A stretch of 45,306 nucleotides of DNA from Pegethrix bostrychoides GSE-TBD4-15B (GTDB lineage Bacteria > Cyanobacteriota > Cyanobacteriia > Elainellales > Elainellaceae): contig JAHHHV010000022.1 in the NCBI GenBank assembly GCA_019359155.1, positions 1 through 45,306 on the forward strand. Reading direction: 5' to 3'. Both the position numbers and the translations under genes were made by a program. The notes under the pieces are model-generated. The model ran no database searches. It was not told where the DNA came from and was given only the letters and a program-made list of their open reading frames with translations. This document shows positions 1 through 9,967 of the stretch, in pieces. Position 1 is the stretch's first letter, and each line of letters begins with the position of its first letter.

Positions 1-164
1 GCGCGACTTTTTTATACATCTACTCAAACAACCGACATTGTAAAAGTACCAAAAGCGCTCCTAGACTGCTGGTCTAGCCTCTTGTGCTACGCAGCCTAGA
101 TGGATAAAGTCGAGCTAAGGCTTGATGGGATCAATGTCGCGCGATTTTTGCGGCAATTGGGTTT

Positions 165-236
165 CCAGCTCACTGCCTTCAGCTCACTGTCTTCAGCTCA
201 CTGTCTTCAGCTCACTGCCTTACCAACTCACTGCCT
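165..236. repeat. 14-bp direct tandem repeat in the left-edge intergenic region
   Basis: Four 14-bp units built on the core CAGCTCACTG are followed by a fifth, slightly longer variant. The middle two units are identical. Positions 1-290 otherwise show no convincing gene on either strand. The repeat lies just downstream of the Uma2 gene, which is on the minus strand. No coding or hairpin logic is visible, so this is probably a slippage-generated simple tandem repeat. Confidence 0.7.
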
Positions 237-290
237 TACCCGCATCATATGAACTGGATGACGTTCTACCCGCAGGATAAGGCGACTTAA

Positions 291-899
291 CTACCGTCCT
301 GCTGTAAATACTTGCTCTGCTGTCAGCGCTAGTTTGGGAAAGGCTGCTGAGAGGATGCGATCACTGCCCCGAAACTGCTGCGTCTTATATTCGCCGTTCA
401 TCAGACTGTAAACGCTGAAGGTCGGCTGCTTCGGCGACCCAATCTGCTTTTTGCCACCCAAGCCTCGATAGTCAACAATCCAATATTCAGGAATGCCCAT
501 GGATTCATAGTCCTCCAGCTTTCGGGCATAGTCAGTCTCCCAGTTTGTACTCATGACTTCTACCACTAGCTTGACGCTTGAGCCTTGAGTGATGGTTGCC
601 TGCTGCTGCCACAGCGGCTCATGGACAATTGCCGCTAGATCTAGCACTAGCACATCGGCTAAATATCCTGTCCCCCAACTAGGAGCCTTTAGGAGTGCTC
701 GCCGTGGAAACTTGTAGAGTAACTGTTCCTGCACTGCTTCTACCGTAAGCTGCGTTGAAATGAACTCAGTTACGTCTTCATGCTCTCCGGTGGGCTGCAT
801 CTCGAAGGCCACTCCATCAATTAACTCGTAGTGACCGTCTTGAGGGAGCCAGGTCGTGAATTCCTCAAAGGACATTAAATTGGGCAATGCCTGGATCAT
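291..899 (-). CDS. Uma2 family endonuclease (DUF820)
   Basis: This 202-residue protein belongs to the Uma2/DUF820 family, which has a PD-(D/E)XK restriction-endonuclease fold and is greatly expanded in cyanobacteria. Visible family marks are the N-terminal MSFEEF...YELIDG block, the central KLVVEVMSTNWETDYARK block with the catalytic-type Glu, and GIPEYWIVDYRG near residue 140. A GAGGT ribosome-binding site lies 7 nt before the ATG, which supports the start. It stands alone, about 100 bp from the 3' end of the CHAT gene on the same strand. The biological role of Uma2 proteins is unsettled; association with mobile DNA or DNA processing is often proposed. Family assignment is firm, function is not. 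Confidence 0.9.
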   Translation of the reverse strand: MIQALPNLMSFEEFTTWLPQDGHYELIDGVAFEMQPTGEHEDVTEFISTQLTVEAVQEQLLYKFPRRALLKAPSWGTGYLADVLVLDLAAIVHEPLWQQQATITQGSSVKLVVEVMSTNWETDYARKLEDYESMGIPEYWIVDYRGLGGKKQIGSPKQPTFSVYSLMNGEYKTQQFRGSDRILSAAFPKLALTAEQVFTAGR

Positions 900-1005
900 G
901 CGTTTACCTCAGTTCTGCCTAACAGCCCAGCTCTCAGTTAATTCTAATAGCGCTCACTCAAGCCTACAGTGTTTGCAGAATCAGCATCCGACTCTTCGCA
1001 GAGAA

Positions 1006-4000
1006 TTACCGCGTCACTGCATTGGGGTCGAACAGCCAGCCGTCGCCAATTATCGCCTCTAGCCGCTGGTTGAGCTGGGGCAGGAAAACACTGGGGTCGT
1101 TGAGCTGCTGTTGAATGAACCATTCGTCGAAAGCTTCTTGAGTTTGAATACCCTGCGCGTTGGCTGCGATGCTCATCAGTTTGAAGCTATCCTCTTGCAG
1201 TTGCTCTATCTGCGGATGCCCCTCTCCCCGCGCGTTGCAGAACCACAGCGCCGTGGCTGCCAGCAGCATTTTTAGCGCATCACCTTGCGGTACAGCGTTG
1301 AATAAAAATCTGATACGCTTCAGTGTACTCACTAACGGCGCTTGGATTCTAAGGCAGAGCCAGATCGCTTGCGATAGATACACAAGCGCATTACCCTCAG
1401 CCATTCCACCTAAATTGCCGAGCACAGTCACCAGATCGACATAGGCTCGTACTTGCCCCAACGCTTGGGCAGCTTGCAAATTCAGCGTGAGCTGACGAGC
1501 TTTATCGCCCGTTTCACCCGCAGTGTAAGCCATATTCCCTAGCGTGGTGGCTTTGCCATGCACATTATTGATGCGCTCATAGAGTTGGAGAGACTCATTC
1601 CACAACCGCATCGCCTGCTCGATGTCACCTTGATCGGCAATCACACCGGCCATATTCGCTAGCGTGTCGGCTTTGCTCTGCACATCATTGATGCGGTCTT
1701 TGAGTTGGAGAGACTCATTCCACAACCGCATCGCCTGCTCGATGTCTCCTTGATCCGCAATCACACGGGCCATGTTATTCAGCGTGGCGGCTTTGCCCTT
1801 CACATCATTGATGCGCTCTTTGAGTTGGAGAGACTCATTCCACAACCGCATCGCCTGCTCGATGTCTCCTTGAGCGGCAATCACACGGGCCATGTTGCCC
1901 AGCGTGGCGGCTTTGCCCTGCACATCCCCGGTGCGCTCAAGGAGTTGGAGAGACTCATTCCACAGCCGCATCGCCTGCTCGATGCCCCCTTGATCCGCAA
2001 TCACACGGGCCATGTTGCCCAGCGTGGCGGCTTTGCTCTGCACATCATTGATGCCATAGAGTTGGAGAGACTCATTCCACAACCGCATCGCCTGCTTGAT
2101 GTCCCCTTGAGCGGCAATCACATTCGCCATGTTATGCAGCGTGGCGGATTGCCTTGCTAGGTCATCTTCAGGGCAAGCGGCCAAAGCTTGCTGGTAATGC
2201 GCGAGAGCTTCGTCAACCTGTCCTAAAACTTGCTCAGCGTCAGCGACTGTGCCCAGAATCCGATAATCCTGGAAAACGGCTAGAATTTTCTGACAGAGCG
2301 CCTCTGCCTCCGCAAAGCGGGAATTGTTCACCTGCCGGGTCGCGACTCTACCTCCCACCGTGACGGCAATTTCCTGGTTCTGGGCCAAAAGTCCCAAGCG
2401 TACTATTTCCAGCCCTCGTTCTTCAGTTGAACTGTCTGCACCCTCCCACCAAGTTTTATAAACCGCCTGTGCAGCCTGTTGCTGCGTCTGCTGCCAAACT
2501 TCTGCGCTCAGCGTTGATTCCAGCAGCTGTTCCAAAATCGTTGGCACACGATACTCTGCTTCGCTGTGGGTAGTAGCCGATTCCACTAAGCCCAAGTTGA
2601 GCAGTGGCGTTAGCGATACCTCCGCCCCAATCACCGCATCTGCAATTTCTCGCGTCACCGGCAGCCGAAACAGACTCAGCTTCGCCAACACCTGCCGGTC
2701 TTCAGGCGACAAAGCATCCAGCAGCAGCGTCGCCAGCAGATTCTCGCGGAACTCCGCCTGCGTCCTTTCCAAATCATTCAGCAGCCCATCCGCATCCACC
2801 TGCGCCTGCTGCAACAGCTTCAGCAACCATTCCAGCAGGCGCGGGTTGCCATCCGCAATCTTGATCACCCGCCGGTATTCAGGATGCTTCACCAAGTCGG
2901 CATAGTCCGGCAGCAGCCGACATTTCTTGGCAATATCCGCTGGCCGCATCGCCGCTAGCTGTTCGATATGCAGCCGATGGGGCGGCAGCGGACAGCCATA
3001 GCGACAGGTAACAATCACCCGGCTCACCGCCCCCGTCTCCGCCAGCGCCGCACAGATTGCCCCCAGCAGGTCATACGCCTCAGTAACCAGCCGCAGCGAG
3101 CCGTCGTCTACGTTCGCCTGCGGAATATTTTGCTCAAAGTCATCCAGCACCAGCAGCAGCGGACGATCCAGCGCCTCAACCGCCTCAAAGAAATTCTGCA
3201 AGCGCCCCTTCAGCGAAACCCCCGGCTGATTCAGCAGCTCCGGAATCTGCGGAAACTGCTCATACTTGCTCGATAGCTTTTGCAGCAAAGTCTGCTGCGT
3301 CAACACGCCTATCAACACCACCTGCTGCATCGTCTGCCGCTGCGCCCGCACCCGCAAACAAAGCCGCGCCGCCAGCGTACTCTTGCCCAACCCGCCCATA
3401 CCCATAATAAACACACCCGTCTGGTCGCTAGTCTCCTTCAATGCCTTCAAGCAACGCTGCAACGGTCGCCGCCGCCCGACAAAGGCATATTGCCCCGCCA
3501 CCTTAACTTGGCCCTGCTCATCCAAAAATTCCTGCTCCGCCAGAATCGGCTTCAGCTTCTCGCGTTCTCGTGTCCGCAGCGGCGTTACCAGCGCCCCCAG
3601 CAACTGCGAATCGCGATAGACGCGCAGCAGATGCCAGTCCGGGCAGTTGGCTTGCAGCATTGCCAGCACCGCCGCCTCAATCGCCGCCTCCACCGCATCC
3701 CCCGCCGCCAAAGATCTGTACAGCGCCTCAGCCGCCACAATCGCCGTGCTGTCATAGACCGGACGCGCCCAGCCCAGCACCATCGGCACACCCGCCTGCA
3801 CTAGCGCCTGCGCCATACTCGGCAGGCTGCCTTCATCCGGCAGTTCCCCCGTGTGGCAACCCGACAAAAACACCAGCTTCGGAAACCGATTGCCAAACGC
3901 TCTCGCCAAATCTTTCGCGGTGGTAAGCTGCAAGCCGCCTAGCTCGTCTTCAGTGATAAAGCAAGGCGTTTGATCCGCAATCGGCGCAGCCTGAATTTCT

Positions 4001-4734
4001 GCCCTCAGCTTGCCAAAATTCTGCTCCGTAAAAATCAAGCCATGCCCCGTGAGATGAAACACATCAAAATAACCCTGCGGGTAGAACCGCACCAGATTAG
4101 CCAGCTCCACCACCGAACCGCTCTCTTCCACCGCTGCCAGCAGCGGCTGGTCGCGCGTTGCCTGCAAAATATTCGCCTCTTCCTGCTCATACTGCAAGTC
4201 CGCAATGCCGGGATATTCCGACGAAGTCGCCATCAGCAGCAAATGCAAGGGTCGGTTTTCGGGCGGCGGCGCGGCGCTAGCTCCATCCTGCCCGCCGCGC
4301 TGCTGCACCACCCGCAAAGGCGGCAGATTCAGCTTCTGCTGTTTAATTAAAAACTCCTGGCCGTCATGCAGCAGCTCCCAAGGCAAATGCGCCAGCCGCA
4401 GCGCAATTGCGTCAGTGTTGCTGTTTAATGCCTGCGTCTCGCGAGCCTGAACTAAATCAAACACAAACATCTGCGCGCCGCCGTCATTCAGCACCCGCCG
4501 CAGCCAGCCCTGATCACCATCCAGCCACTTGTACAGCCGCTGCCCCATCTCCACCAGTTCTGCTGGCAAATCGTAGAGCTGTCCCTGCCTAGTCTGAGAT
4601 CTACCGCTGTAATAGCAATATTCACAGTCCTCAATTAGCGCCACCAGCTCCGACTGCACCAGTCGCCGCACCAGCTCGCCGCAGCGCAACTCAAAATGCT
4701 GCTGACTTAAATCAAACGTGAATATAACTGGCAT
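1006..4734 (-). CDS. CHAT protease - STAND NTPase - TPR protein
   Basis: This is a 1242-residue three-part protein. The N-terminal third carries a CHAT (caspase-like) peptidase domain, with the catalytic dyad visible as His231 in HLTGHG and Cys293 in SGCHTG. A STAND/NB-ARC-like NTPase follows, with Walker A GMGGLGKST at about 445-453 and Walker B PLLLVLDDFEQN near 525. The C-terminal third holds five nearly identical 40-residue TPR-type units (core QAMRLWNESLQL), a diverged sixth, and a unique tail. The architecture is that of a ligand-sensing switch: the TPR sensor binds a partner, the NTPase oligomerises, and the protease is activated. Similar proteins occur in cyanobacterial caspase-like (orthocaspase-type) and defence contexts. 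The target and trigger cannot be read from the sequence. It is divergent from the 163-aa gene at 4868, leaving a shared ~130-bp control region. Confidence 0.9.
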   Translation of the reverse strand: MPVIFTFDLSQQHFELRCGELVRRLVQSELVALIEDCEYCYYSGRSQTRQGQLYDLPAELVEMGQRLYKWLDGDQGWLRRVLNDGGAQMFVFDLVQARETQALNSNTDAIALRLAHLPWELLHDGQEFLIKQQKLNLPPLRVVQQRGGQDGASAAPPPENRPLHLLLMATSSEYPGIADLQYEQEEANILQATRDQPLLAAVEESGSVVELANLVRFYPQGYFDVFHLTGHGLIFTEQNFGKLRAEIQAAPIADQTPCFITEDELGGLQLTTAKDLARAFGNRFPKLVFLSGCHTGELPDEGSLPSMAQALVQAGVPMVLGWARPVYDSTAIVAAEALYRSLAAGDAVEAAIEAAVLAMLQANCPDWHLLRVYRDSQLLGALVTPLRTREREKLKPILAEQEFLDEQGQVKVAGQYAFVGRRRPLQRCLKALKETSDQTGVFIMGMGGLGKSTLAARLCLRVRAQRQTMQQVVLIGVLTQQTLLQKLSSKYEQFPQIPELLNQPGVSLKGRLQNFFEAVEALDRPLLLVLDDFEQNIPQANVDDGSLRLVTEAYDLLGAICAALAETGAVSRVIVTCRYGCPLPPHRLHIEQLAAMRPADIAKKCRLLPDYADLVKHPEYRRVIKIADGNPRLLEWLLKLLQQAQVDADGLLNDLERTQAEFRENLLATLLLDALSPEDRQVLAKLSLFRLPVTREIADAVIGAEVSLTPLLNLGLVESATTHSEAEYRVPTILEQLLESTLSAEVWQQTQQQAAQAVYKTWWEGADSSTEERGLEIVRLGLLAQNQEIAVTVGGRVATRQVNNSRFAEAEALCQKILAVFQDYRILGTVADAEQVLGQVDEALAHYQQALAACPEDDLARQSATLHNMANVIAAQGDIKQAMRLWNESLQLYGINDVQSKAATLGNMARVIADQGGIEQAMRLWNESLQLLERTGDVQGKAATLGNMARVIAAQGDIEQAMRLWNESLQLKERINDVKGKAATLNNMARVIADQGDIEQAMRLWNESLQLKDRINDVQSKADTLANMAGVIADQGDIEQAMRLWNESLQLYERINNVHGKATTLGNMAYTAGETGDKARQLTLNLQAAQALGQVRAYVDLVTVLGNLGGMAEGNALVYLSQAIWLCLRIQAPLVSTLKRIRFLFNAVPQGDALKMLLAATALWFCNARGEGHPQIEQLQEDSFKLMSIAANAQGIQTQEAFDEWFIQQQLNDPSVFLPQLNQRLEAIIGDGWLFDPNAVTR
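1531..2150 (-). repeat. 120-bp coding repeats encoding the TPR units of the CHAT protein
   Basis: The segment repeats with a 120-bp period (one unit is 117 bp). The block ATTCCACAACCGCATCGCCT recurs near 1597, 1717 and 1837, with close variants near 1957 and 2074. The units are far more alike at the DNA level than TPRs usually are, which points to recent duplication or gene conversion. Copy number could therefore differ between relatives and change the sensor length without breaking the frame. Confidence 0.85.
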
Positions 4735-4867
4735 AAATTAGATGCATCCAACAGGGAGCGTTGCAGCCAGACTAACCCAGCTTCATAGGGTACGGCAAGC
4801 AGTTCGATCTAATCTCACTCAGCGGGAACGCTATCAGCGTACTGTGAAACAATTCAGGACTGCAATC

Positions 4868-5359
4868 ATGCCATACCAAAACCTCAACACCAGCCTCACC
4901 GATGCCGACCGCCAAGCCATCAAGCAAGCCATCGCCACCATTCAGCAAAAGCTGCCCTTCCTGATTACCCTCAGCGCCGACGAACGCAAGCGGCTCTACA
5001 AAATGGGCGACAAACGCCTTGCCTTCGTCCAAAACAGCCTCAACGCCGCCCAAAGCAACCGCAATATTCTGCCCGCTAGCTTCGACCTCGACAGCTTCAG
5101 CAACGACTACCAGCTCAGCGCCGACCTCAGCGAGCTATTGATGCTGCTCAACCAGCTCACCGAACAAGTAGACGATACCCTGATGGCCGTCAGCAGCGAA
5201 GCCATGAGCAGCAGCCTCACCGTCTATGATTACGTCAAAACTGCCGCCAAAAAGACCCCCGGACTCAAAGCAATCGCCGAGCAGCTCGGCAGCTTGTTTA
5301 AGGCGATCCGAACCAAGCCCGCCAAACCTGCCAGTCCCGTCACCGCACCCGTCAACTAG
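4868..5359 (+). CDS. Conserved-looking small helical protein of unknown function, beside a 21-bp repeat array
   Basis: The 163-residue product starts MPYQNLNTSLTDADRQ. This ATG is preferred over one at 4742 because an AGGA box sits 8 nt upstream and the extra N-terminal 42 residues look like translated intergenic DNA. The protein is predicted almost entirely alpha-helical. It has an IQQKLPFLITLSADERK segment, a KMGDK motif near residue 45, a TEQVDDTLMAVSSEA segment near 105-120, and a basic, Pro/Ala-rich tail. There is no signal peptide, membrane helix or recognised catalytic motif. I recall similar short proteins in cyanobacteria and Bacteroidetes but know no assigned function. The stop codon is 17 nt before a degenerate array of 21-bp units. 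It is divergent from the CHAT gene. Confidence 0.8.
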   Translation: MPYQNLNTSLTDADRQAIKQAIATIQQKLPFLITLSADERKRLYKMGDKRLAFVQNSLNAAQSNRNILPASFDLDSFSNDYQLSADLSELLMLLNQLTEQVDDTLMAVSSEAMSSSLTVYDYVKTAAKKTPGLKAIAEQLGSLFKAIRTKPAKPASPVTAPVN

Positions 5360-5376
5360 GCTGGCGTACTGCCAAA

Positions 5377-5586
5377 CATCGCGCTTGAACCCCGGAGTAT
5401 CGCGCTTGAACCTCCAAGCATCACGCCCGATCCTCTCGACATGGCGCTTGAACCTTTAAGCATCAGCGCCAAAGCTCAAACCATCTCGCCCAATGCTCAG
5501 CGGCTCGTCGTTGAACTCCAGTAAATCCTCAACGTACCGCCAAGATTCAGCGCCGATGCCCAGAGATTCAGCTGGGCTGTTCTGCA
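5377..5586. repeat. Degenerate tandem array, exact 21-bp period, about 10 units (array A)
   Basis: Units begin at 5377, 5398, 5419, 5440, 5461, 5482, 5503, 5524, 5545 and 5566, with no length change between them. The first two and the fourth share CATCGCGCTTGAACC-type sequence (TATC and CATG variants), and later ones drift. By eye, column 3 is T in 10/10 units, column 4 is C in 9/10, column 17 is C in 9/10 and column 11 is G in 8/10, while other columns vary. The array lies between the 163-aa gene (stop at 5359) and the 3' end of the convergent HDAC-like gene (5615). No long open frame with protein-like composition covers it. Unit phase is certain for the first six and weaker for the last four. 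Confidence 0.75.
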
Positions 5587-5614
5587 CAGAGCTGCCGTAG
5601 AGTTGCTTTGCGCT

Positions 5615-6538
5615 TCAGCCCGCCAAACAGCGCTCAATCGTGCTCACCACCGACTGCCCCAGCGCTTCATAGTCATAGCCACCTTCGAGTCCAAACAGAA
5701 TTTTGGGCGTGACCGACAGCAGCAGCCCGGTAAAAATCCCAAAGTCCTCTGGCTGGAGCGCCATCTGCGCCAGCGGGTCAGCCTTGACCGCATCGTAGCC
5801 TGCGCTGACAATCAGTAAATCGGGCTGAAGCTGCCTGATCCAAGGCAAAATCTGCTGCTCAAAAATTGGCAGATAGTCTGTCAAACTGCTGCCCGCCTGC
5901 ATCGGAAAATTGCGAACGTTCTGGTGCTGGCCTCGCTCTTGAGCTGCGCCTGTGCCGGGATAGTGCGGAAACTGATGCAGCGAACAGTAGGCAATCTGCG
6001 AATCAGACTCAACGATGGCCTGCGTGCCATTGCCGTGATGCACGTCCCAATCCAGGATGAACAGCCGCCCCGCGCCTTGAGTCAGGGCGTATCGGGCGGC
6101 AATGGCGGCATTTGAGAAAATGCAGAAGCCCATACCGCCGCCAGCCAGCGCGTGATGTCCGGGGGGGCGAGTCAGCGCAAAGGCAGGTTGTCCAGACTGC
6201 CACACTTGATCTACACCGTCGAGCCAAGCGTTGACGGCCAGCAGTGCCACATCGTAGCTCTGGGGCGAAATGCGGGTGTCGGGATCGATCTGGCCGCCGC
6301 CTGCTGCCGCGAGCTGCCGGACGGCCTCAACGTAGCGCTGGGGATGCACGGCATAGAGCGCTTCGGCTAAACGAGCGTCTTCCAGGCTGGCTGGAGTAGG
6401 GAGCTGCCAGTCGAGTTGATCTGCCCAAGGGCTGGCTTTGAGGGCACGGGTGATGGCGGTGAGGCGACCAGCGTTTTCGGGATGGTAAGCGCCCGGATCA
6501 TGGTCTAAAAACTGGTCGGAATAGAAAATTGGGAACAT
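5615..6538 (-). CDS. Histone deacetylase-like amidohydrolase (acetoin utilisation/HDAC family)
   Basis: This 307-residue class II-type HDAC/acetylpolyamine amidohydrolase-like protein has all the zinc-site signatures: TRPPGHHA, the [14 protein letters not shown] block, [11 protein letters not shown] and FGLEGGY near the C terminus. Bacterial members remove acetyl groups from small amines or from lysines of proteins. Which substrate applies here cannot be told. Length is normal for the family and the protein should be cytosolic. It follows the cupin gene on the same strand after only about 30 bp, so the two may be co-transcribed. No clear ribosome-binding site precedes the ATG. Confidence 0.93.
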   Translation of the reverse strand: MFPIFYSDQFLDHDPGAYHPENAGRLTAITRALKASPWADQLDWQLPTPASLEDARLAEALYAVHPQRYVEAVRQLAAAGGGQIDPDTRISPQSYDVALLAVNAWLDGVDQVWQSGQPAFALTRPPGHHALAGGGMGFCIFSNAAIAARYALTQGAGRLFILDWDVHHGNGTQAIVESDSQIAYCSLHQFPHYPGTGAAQERGQHQNVRNFPMQAGSSLTDYLPIFEQQILPWIRQLQPDLLIVSAGYDAVKADPLAQMALQPEDFGIFTGLLLSVTPKILFGLEGGYDYEALGQSVVSTIERCLAG

Positions 6539-6567
6539 GGCGTAGTATTAAATCCAGCTAAATCCAG

Positions 6568-6933
6568 CTAAATCCAGCGATCGGTTTGAGCCGTCAGCGC
6601 CCCGCCTGCTGTCCCGGTGTTGACTACGCCGCTAGGCTCAATCAGCAGCATTTTGACCTCTTGTTCTGCGTAAGGCTTGTGCTCTACGCCTTTTGGAACC
6701 ACATACATTTCGCCAGCGGCAACGGTGACAAAGCCATCTCTAAAGTCAATCCGCAGTTCACCGTCCAAGATAATAAACGTCTCATCTGTATCGGGATGAT
6801 CATGCCAAACAAAATCGCCTTCCACCTTAACAAGCTTGAACTGATAATCGTTCATTTCTGCGATCACTCTAGGCGACCAATGCTCGGCAAATAGACCAAA
6901 CTTTTCCTCGAAATTGAGTGCTGTATGCTTCAT
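6568..6933 (-). CDS. Single-domain cupin protein
   Basis: This 121-residue cupin_2-type beta-barrel protein shows motif 1 as WHDHPDTDETFIILDGE (His, His, Glu metal ligands) and motif 2 as GEMYVVPKGVEHKP. Such small cupins bind a metal and are annotated as mannose-6-phosphate isomerase-like, though their substrates are usually unknown. It is upstream of the HDAC-like gene on the same strand. Its stop codon lies inside a 10-bp tandem repeat (AATCCAGCTA, three copies at 6551-6580), which could make the 3' end variable. Confidence 0.88.
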   Translation of the reverse strand: MKHTALNFEEKFGLFAEHWSPRVIAEMNDYQFKLVKVEGDFVWHDHPDTDETFIILDGELRIDFRDGFVTVAAGEMYVVPKGVEHKPYAEQEVKMLLIEPSGVVNTGTAGGALTAQTDRWI

Positions 6934-6973
6934 GAATTGAGCTAATGGAGATAAGTATTTCTTTGCATCCAGT

Positions 6974-9793
6974 CTATCCCATATCGTTCTTTATCCTGCC
7001 CTTAGGACGAGCTGTTCGGCGCAGCAGCAGCTTCTGGGCTTCAACAATCCAAAAGCCAAGGGTGGCAATATTCAGGCTCAGCAGCAGCTCAGCAGGCAGC
7101 AGAGCCTGGGTTTGGAAGATGGGCTGGAGCCAGGGACTATAGATGACGACGAGCTGAAGGATAAAGGTGAGCAGCACTGCCCCCAGCATGGCTCGATTCG
7201 TGAGGATGCCTTTGGTGATGATTGACTCGCGCTCTGAACGCATGGCGAGCGCCAGAAAAATCCGCGAAAACGCCAGCGTTGCAAAAGTCATGGTCTGCCA
7301 GTGCCAGCCTGCGGCCTCGGTGAAGTAGGCCATGCCAAGAATTGCCAGCCCAATCAAAATCCCAAACGTCACAATATCACGCCCTACGCCGCGGCTAAAG
7401 ACGCTCTCGCTGGGCGGATAGGGCGGACGCTGCATCACGTTTTTCTCACCTGGTTCAACGCTCAGCGCCAGCGCCAGCAGGCCATCAGCCAGCAGGTTGA
7501 TCCAGAGAATTTGGGTAGGACGCAAGGGCTGGCTGAGAAATAGCAGCGGGGCAAATAGCATGATTACCACCGTGCTGGCGTTTCCAGTCAGGCTGTAGCG
7601 AATAAATTTGCGAATATTGTCGTAGATGACTCGGCCTTCCTCGACTGCCGCTACGATTGTGGCAAAGTTATCGTTGAGCAGCACAATATCAGCCGCTTCT
7701 TTAGCCACGTCTGTTCCGGCAATACCCATCGCCACGCCAATATTGGCCTTGCTGAGGGCGGGGGCATCATTCACACCGTCGCCCGTCATCGAGACAATCT
7801 CGCCCTGCCGCTGAATGGCATCCACAATTTTCAGCTTCTGCTCTGGTGAAACCCTGGCATAGATCGAAACTTGCTGCACCTGCTCTGCGAGTTCGCGGTC
7901 GCTGAGCTGGCTGAGCTGCTGTCCGGTCAGGTATTTACCGTTGCGCGCAATCTCCAAGTCTTCGCCGATATGCTTGGCCATCAGCGGATGATCGCCCGTA
8001 ATCATAATTGTCCGAATCCCGGCCTGATTGCAGGTCTGTATGGCAGCTCTGGCTTCTGGTCGCGCCGGGTCGAGCATCCCCACGAGCCCCACGAGCACCA
8101 GCTCTTGCTCAACGCTCAGCTCTTGCCCTACAGCAGGCAGCTGGTCGAGTAGCCGGAACCCAACCCCCAAAACGCGCGTTCCAGTCGCGGCCATCTTGTC
8201 GTTCTCGCTCTGGATTCGCTGAATCATTGCTGTATCCAGCGGCTCGACGTGATCCTCCTGCCAAACCTGCGTCGCTACCTCCAGCAGGCTATCGAGTGCT
8301 CCTTTGGTGAAGGCAATATAGGGCTTTTGCAGGTGCGGCTTGAGGCTGCGGATCTGCGCTGCTACGGGGGATGACCAGTCGCGATCGCTGAGCCTGTGCA
8401 GGGTCGTCATCCGCTTGCGATTGGAGTCAAACGGCGCTTCGGCCACGCGCTCAAACAGCAGTTCCAGCTCATCTTTGTCCAGTCCCATCCGGTCAGCCGC
8501 CACAATCAGCGCGATTTCGGTCGGATCGCCCAATGCCTGCGGAGCGCCAGATCCAGATCCAGATCCAGATTCAGAGCCAGATTCAGGTTCAGCCCCCTCA
8601 CGATCCCCTAAATCGGCATTGTTACAGAGTGCGCTTCCCAGCAGCGTCAGCGCCAGCGGCACCTGCATGGCTGCGCCTTTGCCCGGTTCAAAAATTGACT
8701 TTTTACCATCTAGCCGCGAGGTAATCTCGGCATAAGATTCTTTCATCTCGACCCGCTTTCCGGCCAGATCGACGAGCGTCACCGTCATCCGGTTTTCGGT
8801 CAGCGTTCCCGTCTTGTCTGAGCAAATTGTGGTGACTGAGCCGAGCGTTTCGACCGCGGGCAGCTTGCGGATCAGCGCCTGCCGCTTCAGCATCCGACTC
8901 GCGCCAATCGCCAGCGCAATCGTCACGACTGCTGGCAGACCTTCTGGGATGATGGCCACGGCCAAGCTGACGGCTGTTAAAAACAGCTGGGTCAGATTTT
9001 CGCCGCGCCAGAGGCCGAAGCCAAAAATCACCGTCACCAGCGCTAGCGCCACAGCTGCCAGTCGCTTCCCCAGCCCGTCGAGTCGCTTTTGGAGTGGGGT
9101 TTGTTCGGCCTCAACGTTTTGAATGGAGTCGGCAATTTTGCCCAGCTCAGTCTCCATGCCGATTTCGGTGACGACCGCTTTGGCGCGCCCGTAGGTGACG
9201 GCAGTGCCCATATAGACCATGTTGCGCCGATCGCCCAGCGGCAGATCTTGGCCAGCAATCGGCGGCAGGCTTTTTTCAATCGGCTCTGATTCGCCCGTAA
9301 AAGCGGCCTCCTGGGTTTTGAGGTTGGTGTTTTCTAGCAGGCGACCGTCGGCTGGCACCTGATCGCCGTCTTCGAGCTGAAAGATATCGCCCGAAACCAG
9401 CTCGCTGGCGTTAATCTGCTGCCACTGGCCGTCCCGCCAGGTTTTGGCCTTGGGAATTGCCAGCTTGCGAAGGGCCGCAAACTCTTTGCCCGCGCGGTAT
9501 TCCTGCGTAAAGCCCAGAATGGCGTTGAACAGCACGACCGCAAAAATGGCGACTGCATCTTTATAGTCTTGCAAAAACAGCGTTACGACACCTGCGGCAA
9601 TCAGCACTAGCACGGTCGTTGAGGTGAACTGCTCCCAGAGCATTAGCCAGGGGCTTTTGGCGGCAGCTGCGCGCAGCTCGTTGGCTCCATGCTGCTGTCG
9701 CTGGCTCACCTCGGCGGCGCTGAGTCCAGTCTGTTGGTCGGTCTGGAGGGCTTGTAAAACCTGGGTGGCTTCCTGCTGATACCAATCGCTCAT
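6974..9793 (-). CDS. Type II cation-transporting P-type ATPase (PacL/SERCA-like)
   Basis: This is a roughly 939-residue membrane pump. Visible landmarks are the cation ATPase N-terminal domain, the TGES-type actuator motif in [10 protein letters not shown], the M4 ion-site motif PEGLPAVV, the phosphorylated aspartate in [12 protein letters not shown], the TGDG.ND hinge in [10 protein letters not shown], and a C-terminal bundle of about six helices. PEGLP in M4 and overall length place it with Ca2+ (or Na+/K+) type II pumps such as PacL; the exact ion is not determined. I prefer the ATG at 9793 ([11 protein letters not shown]) over one 14 codons upstream because family members begin close to this motif. 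The nucleotide-binding domain contains an odd Ser-Gly-Glu run encoded by hexanucleotide repeats (about 8547-8590). Confidence 0.93.
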   Translation of the reverse strand: MSDWYQQEATQVLQALQTDQQTGLSAAEVSQRQQHGANELRAAAAKSPWLMLWEQFTSTTVLVLIAAGVVTLFLQDYKDAVAIFAVVLFNAILGFTQEYRAGKEFAALRKLAIPKAKTWRDGQWQQINASELVSGDIFQLEDGDQVPADGRLLENTNLKTQEAAFTGESEPIEKSLPPIAGQDLPLGDRRNMVYMGTAVTYGRAKAVVTEIGMETELGKIADSIQNVEAEQTPLQKRLDGLGKRLAAVALALVTVIFGFGLWRGENLTQLFLTAVSLAVAIIPEGLPAVVTIALAIGASRMLKRQALIRKLPAVETLGSVTTICSDKTGTLTENRMTVTLVDLAGKRVEMKESYAEITSRLDGKKSIFEPGKGAAMQVPLALTLLGSALCNNADLGDREGAEPESGSESGSGSGSGAPQALGDPTEIALIVAADRMGLDKDELELLFERVAEAPFDSNRKRMTTLHRLSDRDWSSPVAAQIRSLKPHLQKPYIAFTKGALDSLLEVATQVWQEDHVEPLDTAMIQRIQSENDKMAATGTRVLGVGFRLLDQLPAVGQELSVEQELVLVGLVGMLDPARPEARAAIQTCNQAGIRTIMITGDHPLMAKHIGEDLEIARNGKYLTGQQLSQLSDRELAEQVQQVSIYARVSPEQKLKIVDAIQRQGEIVSMTGDGVNDAPALSKANIGVAMGIAGTDVAKEAADIVLLNDNFATIVAAVEEGRVIYDNIRKFIRYSLTGNASTVVIMLFAPLLFLSQPLRPTQILWINLLADGLLALALSVEPGEKNVMQRPPYPPSESVFSRGVGRDIVTFGILIGLAILGMAYFTEAAGWHWQTMTFATLAFSRIFLALAMRSERESIITKGILTNRAMLGAVLLTFILQLVVIYSPWLQPIFQTQALLPAELLLSLNIATLGFWIVEAQKLLLRRTARPKGRIKNDMG
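8547..8590 (-). repeat. Hexanucleotide (CCAGAT-type) coding repeat inside the P-type ATPase
   Basis: A run of imperfect CCAGAT units encodes alternating Ser/Gly/Glu/Asp residues in a loop of the ATPase nucleotide-binding domain, just before the ALGDPTE segment. The run keeps the reading frame. It is probably a slippage-prone, structurally tolerant surface loop. Confidence 0.7.
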
Positions 9794-9967
9794 AGCTCTA
9801 ATCTGATGCAACGCTGAAGCTAATTTACCACCCACATCCTATGGTCAGTAAACTAATCGCTGAATCTATGCCTAACGCCATAGGAAGGCGCACCGTGACG
9901 CATGGTAATTGAAATCGGCATTTGGAATACACTGAATGCAGGTAAATCGCAATCAGGAGCCAGTTGG

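Noticed and set aside
1705-2160. Plus-strand 151-codon repeat frame opposite the TPR region
   Set aside because: It is the antisense shadow of the 120-bp TPR repeats of the CHAT gene.
5226-5459. Plus-strand frame through array A (7-residue repeats of SRLNLQA type)
   Set aside because: It overlaps the 163-aa gene in another frame and only reflects the 21-bp period; no start signal.
5377-5586. Array A as a CRISPR array
   Set aside because: Units are only 21 bp with no clear repeat/spacer split of usual lengths, and there are no cas genes in the window.
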